This document shows positions 58,693-64,000 of a stretch of 64,000 nt of DNA, one piece after another. The stretch is from Novosphingobium sediminis (lineage in GTDB: Bacteria > Pseudomonadota > Alphaproteobacteria > Sphingomonadales > Sphingomonadaceae). The notes below the pieces were generated by a model, which worked only from the letters and a program-made list of their open reading frames with translations, searched no databases and was not told the DNA's origin. A program made the translations under genes and the position numbers. Every line of letters starts with the position of its first letter. The first letter of the stretch is position 1. The stretch is from contig NZ_BJYR01000009.1 of assembly GCF_007991615.1 (NCBI RefSeq), forward strand, positions 124,001 to 188,000, read 5' to 3'.

Positions 58693-59673
58693 TCAGATCA
58701 GCCCCGCCAGCGGGCTCGACGGATCGGCGTACTTGCGGGTGCCCATGCGCCCGGCAAGGTAGGCATCGCGCCCGGCTTCGACCGCCGCCTTCATGGCGCG
58801 GGCCATGCGGATCGGATCCTTGGCTTCGGCAATCGCGGTGTTCATCAGCACACCGTCGCAGCCGAGTTCCAGCGCGACCGCGGCATCGCTCGCCGTACCC
58901 ACGCCTGCATCGACCAGCACCGGCACTTTCGCGCCTTCCACGATCAGGCGGATTGTCACGCGGTTCTGGATGCCAAGTCCGGAGCCGATCGGCGCGCCCA
59001 GCGGCATGACCGCAACGGCGCCCGCATCTTCCAGTTGCTTGGCCGCGATCGGATCATCGACGCAGTAGACCATCGGCAGGAAGCCTTCCTTGGCCAGCAC
59101 TTCGGTCGCGCGGATGGTTTCGATCATGTTGGGATAGAGCGTGCGCGCCTCGCCCAGCACTTCGAGCTTGACCAGATCCCAGCCGCCCGCCTCGCGCGCC
59201 AGCCGCAGCGTGCGGATCGCGTCTTCGGCGGTGAAACAGCCGGCGGTGTTGGGGAGGTAGGTGATCTTCTTCGGGTCGATATAGTCCGTCAGCATCGGCG
59301 CCTTGGGATCGCTGACATTGACCCGGCGCACCGCCACGGTGACGATCTCTGCGCCCGAAGCTTCCACGGCCGCCGCGTTCTGCGCGAAGTCCTTGTACTT
59401 GCCGGTGCCGACGATCAGGCGCGAGCGGAAGGTGCGGCCCGCAACCGTCCAGGTGTCGTCATCCTGCCCGCCGCCAACGAAATGCACGATTTCCAGCACG
59501 TCGCCGTCCGCGATGTTCACGGCAGCGAGCGTCGAGCGCGGCACGATCTCGCCATTGCGCTCGACCGCTACCTTGGCGGGATCAAGCTCTAGGCTGCGCA
59601 CGAGATCGGCAATCGAACCGGGCGCGGAGCGGCGCGGTTCGCCGTTGATGGTCAGGGAGAGTTCGGTCGACAT
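58693..59673 (-). CDS. thiG: ThiS–ThiG fusion: sulfur carrier and thiazole synthase
   Basis: 326 residues. Residues 1–69 are a ThiS ubiquitin-like sulfur carrier ending VHFVGGG, followed without a break by thiazole synthase ThiG (about 73–326). The ThiG barrel shows [12 protein letters not shown] at its start, the Schiff-base lysine in [10 protein letters not shown] (Lys169), then [14 protein letters not shown] and [11 protein letters not shown] phosphate loops. It makes the thiazole phosphate of thiamin. ThiS normally needs a free C-terminal Gly-Gly to receive sulfur, so either the fusion is cleaved after the glycines or the linkage works differently. Such fusions are known in some alphaproteobacteria. 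No other thi gene is nearby. Confidence 0.93.
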   Translation of the reverse strand: MSTELSLTINGEPRRSAPGSIADLVRSLELDPAKVAVERNGEIVPRSTLAAVNIADGDVLEIVHFVGGGQDDDTWTVAGRTFRSRLIVGTGKYKDFAQNAAAVEASGAEIVTVAVRRVNVSDPKAPMLTDYIDPKKITYLPNTAGCFTAEDAIRTLRLAREAGGWDLVKLEVLGEARTLYPNMIETIRATEVLAKEGFLPMVYCVDDPIAAKQLEDAGAVAVMPLGAPIGSGLGIQNRVTIRLIVEGAKVPVLVDAGVGTASDAAVALELGCDGVLMNTAIAEAKDPIRMARAMKAAVEAGRDAYLAGRMGTRKYADPSSPLAGLI

Positions 59674-59713
59674 AGCCGGGGGCTTTAGCGCCCGCTACGT
59701 GCGGCGCAAGCCG

Positions 59714-60100
59714 TCAGCAACCGTTCCGACGCAGGTTGACAATATGGGCAGAGGCCACAAGCACCACGCCGCAGATCGTGAGCAGCGCTTCGCCCGCGCC
59801 GTGGTCGCTGACAATCGCTGCGGCCATCAGCGCAAGGCCGGTGGTGCCGAGCGCGAGCGGCAGGCGATGACCATGGCGCAGCGCGCCTGCGCCGATGGTG
59901 AACATCCCGACGAGAAAAGCCGCAACCAGCCCGAAGCGGTGGATCGCCGGATTGAGAAGCACGCCGCCGCCCAGACCCAGCACGCCGATCAGGAACAGCC
60001 CCGCCACGCAGTGCACCATGCACAGTCCGCTGATGAGCACGCCCAGCCGGTCAAACCGGCCGCGCAGCATCTTGGCGGAGGAGTCGGGGCGTTCTTTCAT
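59714..60100 (-). CDS. MerC-domain membrane protein
   Basis: 128 residues from the ATG at 60100; a longer start at 60136 would overlap the palindromic site and is less likely. Four membrane helices. The conserved opening RLGVLISGLCMVHCVAGLFLI has the paired cysteines of the MerC family (C-MVH-C), which bind metal at the membrane face. Chromosomal MerC-domain proteins far from mer operons are usually of unknown function; several are zinc-responsive. The palindrome 13 bases upstream supports metal-controlled expression (inference). Confidence 0.88.
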   Translation of the reverse strand: MKERPDSSAKMLRGRFDRLGVLISGLCMVHCVAGLFLIGVLGLGGGVLLNPAIHRFGLVAAFLVGMFTIGAGALRHGHRLPLALGTTGLALMAAAIVSDHGAGEALLTICGVVLVASAHIVNLRRNGC

Positions 60101-60112
60101 GGCAGGGTCTAT

Positions 60113-60129
60113 ATGTAATAGTATCACAT
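60113..60129 (-). promoter_or_regulatory. Zur-box-like palindrome upstream of the MerC-domain gene
   Basis: ATGTAATAGTATCACAT, 17 bases, is a palindrome with one mismatch, centred on 60121 and extendable by one base each side. It lies 13–29 bases before the MerC start. It resembles the ATGTTATANTATAACAT-type Zur operators of proteobacteria as I recall them. Fur-family binding is inference. Confidence 0.5.
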
Positions 60130-60233
60130 AACGCAATGCTCATCCGGCACTCCGGTGATTCCCTTATTCTCGTAGCTGCGCATGCCCCCATTGGCGCTTG
60201 CGTTTCAGCGCCTTGGCGAGCAGAGGCGCGGCC

Positions 60234-61304
60234 ATGGACGCTGTAGCCATGGCCCCGGCCCGTAACCGCACCGCCAACCCTGCGCCGCTGGCGCTTGCAC
60301 GCTGGCTCATGGTCGTCGCCCTGATGATCGTTGCCATCGTGGTTGTCGGAGGGATCACCCGCCTCACTGAATCGGGTGTTTCGATCACCGAATGGAAGCC
60401 CGTTTCCGGCGCGCTCCCGCCACTGACCGAGGCAGACTGGCAGGCAGAGTTCGCCAAGTACCAGCAGACGCCGCAGTATGTGCTCGTCAATGGCCCTGCT
60501 GGCATGACGCTGGCCACCTACAAGTTCATCTTCTTCTGGGAGTGGGTGCACCGCTTGCTCGCGCGCGCGATCGGTATGGCTTTCGCGCTGCCGCTTGCGT
60601 GGTTCTGGCTGCGCGGTCGGATCCCGGCGGGCTACAAACCGCGCCTCCTCGCGCTGCTGGCGCTGGGCGCGCTGCAGGGCGCGGTTGGCTGGTGGATGGT
60701 GAAGTCCGGCATCGCCCACGATATCAAGGTCAGCCATTTCCGCCTCGCCGCGCACTTGCTCGTGGCGCTGACGACGCTCGCGGGTGTCGTGTGGACGATG
60801 CTCGACCTGCGGGCGCTGTCGCGCGGCGAACCCCGCGCAAGGCTCACCGGCTTCGCCGCGCTCGCGCTTGCCATGCTGCTGGTGCAGCTGTTCTACGGCG
60901 CACTGCTCGCTGGCATGCGCGCCGGCACCGTCGCAGGGGGCGGCTGGTTCAATTGGGACGTCTGGCCGCTGATGCAGGGCGCGTTCTTCCCGGCTGGTAT
61001 CGAGTGGTCGCTCGGCGCGGCGCACGCCTTCTTCTCCGATCCCTACCTCGTCCACTTCATCCACCGCTGGTGGGCCTGGGCCGTCGTCGCGGTGCTCGTC
61101 GTGATGGGGCGCAAGTTGCGCAGGGCTGGCGCGCGCCCGGTCTCTGTCGCGATCCACAGCGCCTTCGGCACGCAGATCGTGCTCGGCATCGCCACGGTAA
61201 TGAGCGGCGTGACGATCTGGATCGCGGTCCTCCACCAACTCACCGGCGCCTTGTTGGTGGCCTGCACGGCGTGGGGCGCGCACCGGCTCGGCAAGCAGGT
61301 TTAG
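60234..61304 (+). CDS. ctaA: Heme A synthase (CtaA)
   Basis: 356 residues from the ATG at 60234 with AGAGG upstream. Eight membrane helices. Oxidises the C8 methyl of heme O to formyl, giving heme A for cytochrome aa3 oxidases. Landmarks are VVVGGITRLTESGVSITEWKP after helix 1, the heme-binding EWVHRLLARAIG, GAVGWWMVKSG with VSHFRLAAHLL, and the second-half HFIHRWWAWAVV and AVLHQLTGALLV histidines. This is the alphaproteobacterial eight-helix form. It is followed by the ribosomal pair rplM–rpsI after 142 bases. Confidence 0.95.
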   Translation: MDAVAMAPARNRTANPAPLALARWLMVVALMIVAIVVVGGITRLTESGVSITEWKPVSGALPPLTEADWQAEFAKYQQTPQYVLVNGPAGMTLATYKFIFFWEWVHRLLARAIGMAFALPLAWFWLRGRIPAGYKPRLLALLALGALQGAVGWWMVKSGIAHDIKVSHFRLAAHLLVALTTLAGVVWTMLDLRALSRGEPRARLTGFAALALAMLLVQLFYGALLAGMRAGTVAGGGWFNWDVWPLMQGAFFPAGIEWSLGAAHAFFSDPYLVHFIHRWWAWAVVAVLVVMGRKLRRAGARPVSVAIHSAFGTQIVLGIATVMSGVTIWIAVLHQLTGALLVACTAWGAHRLGKQV

Positions 61305-61446
61305 CTAAGAGGTATTATTTTACCTCTCCCAAAACCCGCAGTTTGCTTGACTCTTTGCCCTGTTTGCAACAAAGGCGCGCTTCCTCGCCATGGGGCTCGC
61401 TTCGGCGTCCTCTTGGCGTACCACAATTCCAGGATGGGTTTCAGCC

Positions 61447-61926
61447 ATGAAGGCGCTCACGAAAGTCACCCGGTCGATCAAGCCGGCCGAGGTGGAAAAG
61501 AAGTGGCATCTCATTGATGCCGATGGCCTCGTTGTCGGCCGTCTCGCGGTGGTTATCGCGAATCACCTGCGCGGCAAGCACAAGCCGAGCTACACCCCGC
61601 ACGTCGATTGCGGCGATCATGTCGTCGTCATCAACGCCGACAAGGTGAAGCTGACGGGCAACAAGCTCAAGGACAAGATCTACTACAAGCACACCGGCTA
61701 TGCCGGCGGCATCAAGGAAGTCACCGCGGACAAGGTCCTCGGTGGTCGCTTCCCTGAGCGCGTGCTGGAGAAGGCCGTTGAGCGCATGATCCCGCGCGGC
61801 CCGCTCGGCCGTGCGCAGATGCGCGCGCTGCATCTCTATGCCGGTGCCGAGCATCCCCACGCGGGGACGCAGCCCGAGCCGCTCGACGTCGCGTCGATGA
61901 ACCGCAAGAACAAGGTGGGTGCGTAA
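61447..61926 (+). CDS. rplM: 50S ribosomal protein L13
   Basis: 159 residues. Early-assembling large-subunit protein. Typical features are [17 protein letters not shown] at the start, [20 protein letters not shown], and the [20 protein letters not shown] segment ahead of [19 protein letters not shown]. The start at [10 protein letters not shown] matches the family; an earlier start at 61390 is not needed. rpsI follows after three bases, the nearly universal L13–S9 operon. Confidence 0.98.
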   Translation: MKALTKVTRSIKPAEVEKKWHLIDADGLVVGRLAVVIANHLRGKHKPSYTPHVDCGDHVVVINADKVKLTGNKLKDKIYYKHTGYAGGIKEVTADKVLGGRFPERVLEKAVERMIPRGPLGRAQMRALHLYAGAEHPHAGTQPEPLDVASMNRKNKVGA

Positions 61927-61929
61927 GCC

Positions 61930-62466
61930 ATGTCCGACACCGATACCGTCTCCAGCCTCGCGGATCTCAAGGATCTGACCTCGGCTGCCGCCGCCGCTGC
62001 TCCTGCCGCCTCGGCTCCCGAAGCGCCCCGCGCTCCCTCGGCTCCCGCCGCGCCGCTGCGCGAGCGTGAAGTCGATGCGCAGGGCCGTTCCTACGCCACC
62101 GGCCGCCGCAAGGACGCCGTTGCCCGCGTGTGGATCAAGCCCGGCTCGGGCAAGATCACCGTCAACGGCCGCGATCAGGAAGTGTACTTCGCACGTCCGA
62201 CGCTGCGTCTCGTCATCAACCAGCCGTTCGAAGTGGCTGATCGGTCGGGTCAGTACGACGTGATCGCCACCGTCAAGGGCGGCGGTCTCTCGGGCCAGGC
62301 CGGTGCGGTCAAGCACGGCATCTCGCAGGCGCTCTCGAAGTTCGAGCCCGCGCTGCGCAGCGCCGTCAAGGCCGCCGGGTTCCTCACCCGCGACCCGCGC
62401 GTCGTCGAACGCAAGAAGTACGGCAAGGCCAAGGCCCGCAAGAGCTTCCAGTTCTCGAAGCGCTAA
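61930..62466 (+). CDS. rpsI: 30S ribosomal protein S9 with Ala/Pro-rich N-terminal extension
   Basis: 178 residues. The last 128 are standard S9: [20 protein letters not shown], the [20 protein letters not shown] centre, and the basic tail ending [11 protein letters not shown] that reaches the decoding centre. The first 45 or so residues are an Ala/Pro/Glu-rich extension not found in the roughly 130-residue E. coli protein; such extensions are usual in sphingomonads. A strong terminator follows. Confidence 0.98.
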   Translation: MSDTDTVSSLADLKDLTSAAAAAAPAASAPEAPRAPSAPAAPLREREVDAQGRSYATGRRKDAVARVWIKPGSGKITVNGRDQEVYFARPTLRLVINQPFEVADRSGQYDVIATVKGGGLSGQAGAVKHGISQALSKFEPALRSAVKAAGFLTRDPRVVERKKYGKAKARKSFQFSKR

Positions 62467-62526
62467 ACGCGCTTCGGCTGGCAGTTCTCGAAGCCCTAAG
62501 GGTTTCGGGAAACCGGAAACAGAAAA

Positions 62527-62555
62527 GGGCGCCGGGCTATCCCGGCGCCCTTTTT
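62527..62555 (+). terminator. Rho-independent terminator of rplM–rpsI
   Basis: GGGCGCCGGG (62527–62536) pairs perfectly with CCCGGCGCCC (62541–62550) around CTAT and runs straight into TTTTT. It lies 60 bases past the rpsI stop. The A-run ahead of the stem could make it work weakly for the facing DUF1244 gene as well. Confidence 0.93.
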
Positions 62556-62597
62556 CTATGCGCGCAGTTCAATGGCAGGGCGATCAGTGCCGGACAA

Positions 62598-62927
62598 TCA
62601 GTGGCCGGGGGCGTTGCGCTTCATGCTCTCGGCCATGCGGGCAAGTTGCTCGGGCGTCGCTTCGGTCTGATAGCGCGCCTTCCACTCATCGGCGGGCAGG
62701 CCGTGGATCACTTCGCGGGCCGCGGCCTTGTCGAGCCCGGCCCCGGCATCGTTGATCCAGTCGGCCAGACAGTTGCGGCAAAAGCCGGCCAGGCCCATGA
62801 GTTCGATGTTCTGCGCGTCGTGCCGGTGGCGCAAATGCCTGACAAGGCGGCGGAACGCGGCGGCGGCTACGTCGTCGGGAACGGTGTCGAGGGCATCGGG
62901 CGATGAAATTTCTGCATTCGTATCCAT
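62598..62927 (-). CDS. DUF1244 family protein
   Basis: 109 residues from the ATG at 62927 (AAGGA upstream). DUF1244 hallmarks: AAFRRLVRHLRHRHDAQNIELM, the two-cysteine GLAGFCRNCLADWI, then AREVIHGLPADEWKARYQ. Small helical protein of unknown function, confined mainly to proteobacteria. The CxxC suggests metal binding. It is divergent from pyk with 63 bases between starts. Confidence 0.92.
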   Translation of the reverse strand: MDTNAEISSPDALDTVPDDVAAAAFRRLVRHLRHRHDAQNIELMGLAGFCRNCLADWINDAGAGLDKAAAREVIHGLPADEWKARYQTEATPEQLARMAESMKRNAPGH

Positions 62928-62990
62928 TGGGTTCGTCCTTGGGTTTTCAAGGTAGGTAGGCCATAGGGCGGGCGCATTCAATTCGAGGTG

Positions 62991-64000
62991 ATGGACGTGG
63001 CAAAACTGGATCCCCGTGGCCGCAAGGTAAAGATCCTTGCCACCGTCGGACCTGCCAGCCGTTCGCCGGAAATGCTCGAGAAGCTGTTCCGCGCCGGGGC
63101 TGACGCCTTCCGCGTCAACATGAGCCACGGCGAACATGCGGTCCATGCCGAAACTATCGCCGCGATTCGCGCGCTGGAGCGCAAGGTCAACCGGCCGATC
63201 ACGATCCTGTGCGATCTGCAGGGGCCCAAGCTGCGCGTCGGCAAGTTCAAGGAAGGCCGTGCGGTCATCCGCCATTCGGGCCACTTCACGCTCGATCGCA
63301 ATCCCGAACCGGGTGACGAAAACCGCGTCCAGTTGCCGCATCCAGAACTGTTCGGCATCCTGCGGCCCGGTCAGCGTCTGCTGATCGACGACGGCAAGCT
63401 GCGCCTGCGCGTGATCCGCGCTGACGACAACGAAATCCTCTGCTCGGCCGAAGTCGGCGGGGTGATTTCCGATCGCAAGGGCGTAAACGTGCCCGACGCG
63501 GTGATCCCGGTGCCGGCGATGACCGACAAGGATCGCCGCGACCTCGCCTTCGCCGTCAGCCAGAATGCCGACTGGATCGCACTGTCGTTCGTTCAGCGCC
63601 CCGAAGACGTCGCCGAAGCCCGCCGCCTGATGGGTGGTCACGGCTCGCTCATGGCCAAGATCGAGAAGCCGGCGGCTATTTCGCGGCTCGACGAGATTCT
63701 CGAAATTGCTGACGGCCTGATGGTCGCGCGCGGCGATCTCGGTGTCGAACTCAATCCCGAGCAGGTCCCCCCGCTGCAGAAGCGCATCGTCGAAAAGGCG
63801 CGGCGCGAGGGCAAGCCAGTCGTGGTCGCGACACAGATGCTCGAATCGATGATCGAGAGCCCGACGCCGACCCGCGCCGAAGTTTCTGACGTCGCCAATG
63901 CTGTTTACGACGGCGCCGATGCCGTGATGCTGTCCGCCGAAACCGCCGCCGGCGCCTGGCCCGAGGAAGCGGTGACGATCATGGACCGCATCGCCAGCGA
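62991..64000 (+). CDS. pyk: Pyruvate kinase, 3' end cut by window edge
   Basis: 336 residues are visible of about 480. Transfers phosphate from phosphoenolpyruvate to ADP in the last glycolytic step. Landmarks: [24 protein letters not shown] with the substrate-binding arginine and asparagine, [15 protein letters not shown], the small B domain with DDGKLRLRV, the active-site lysine in [11 protein letters not shown], then [24 protein letters not shown] and [12 protein letters not shown]. The C-terminal regulatory domain is beyond the window. Start: the ATG at 62991 has GAGG only two bases away; the GTG at 62997, two codons on, is better spaced and equally likely. Confidence 0.96.
   Translation, partial: MDVAKLDPRGRKVKILATVGPASRSPEMLEKLFRAGADAFRVNMSHGEHAVHAETIAAIRALERKVNRPITILCDLQGPKLRVGKFKEGRAVIRHSGHFTLDRNPEPGDENRVQLPHPELFGILRPGQRLLIDDGKLRLRVIRADDNEILCSAEVGGVISDRKGVNVPDAVIPVPAMTDKDRRDLAFAVSQNADWIALSFVQRPEDVAEARRLMGGHGSLMAKIEKPAAISRLDEILEIADGLMVARGDLGVELNPEQVPPLQKRIVEKARREGKPVVVATQMLESMIESPTPTRAEVSDVANAVYDGADAVMLSAETAAGAWPEEAVTIMDRIAS

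Noticed and set aside
61347..61376. TTGACT as the −35 of an rplM promoter
   Set aside because: The hexamer 17 bases on (CAAAGG) is a poor −10, so the evidence is too weak to list.

Overview
The window is about two-thirds G+C by eye and looks like the chromosome of an alphaproteobacterium, most likely a sphingomonad (Sphingomonadales, Novosphingobium/Erythrobacter-like). The pointers are a ctaA–rplM–rpsI order, a ThiS–ThiG fusion, a DUF1244 gene, mutS close to the fused malic enzyme/phosphotransacetylase gene, and a large TonB-dependent receptor. This placement is inference from gene content; no 16S gene is present.

Layout. 1–8.5 kb: a truncated phosphomannomutase gene, a coupled cyclic-nucleotide-sensor/class II glutamine amidotransferase pair, then on the minus strand a TonB-dependent receptor, gamma-glutamyltranspeptidase and a GNAT acetyltransferase. 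8.7–37.3 kb: one large type I secretion locus, with a membrane fusion protein on the minus strand and, divergently, an ABC transporter, a MotB-like protein, a MotA-like protein, a PilZ protein, a TolC-like outer membrane protein and a single 19.9-kb gene for a 6,618-residue RTX-repeat protein. 37.4–39.6 kb: small genes including one accessory-looking orphan. 39.6–64 kb: mostly housekeeping genes: aldehyde dehydrogenase, tRNA-Gly, a thioredoxin-fold chaperone, folD, argB, transporters, mutS, maeB, thiSG, ctaA, rplM/rpsI and the 5' part of pyk.

The most interesting part is 8.7–37.3 kb. Its ABC transporter, fusion protein, TolC homologue and giant substrate form a complete type I exporter. Inserted in the same co-directional run are a MotA/MotB-type ion-channel pair (membrane aspartate present) and a PilZ protein with both c-di-GMP-binding motifs (RxxxR and NxSxxG). 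The nearest known parallel is Salmonella SPI-4 (SiiA/SiiB with SiiCDF exporting SiiE). Here the substrate is an RTX protein with about 69 composite repeats, and a PilZ gene overlaps the end of the channel gene. My inference is a giant surface protein whose secretion or retention is coupled to ion-motive force and c-di-GMP. A 17-bp motif (TCCCCTAGGSCCYGCTT) precedes both the ABC-transporter gene and the TolC gene and may be a shared control site.

Other regulatory-looking items are a Zur-box-like palindrome before a MerC-family gene, an AT-rich inverted repeat between argB and the YggT gene, a 13-bp direct repeat before the TonB receptor, and three copies of a GC-rich palindromic intergenic repeat between 43.6 and 45.3 kb.
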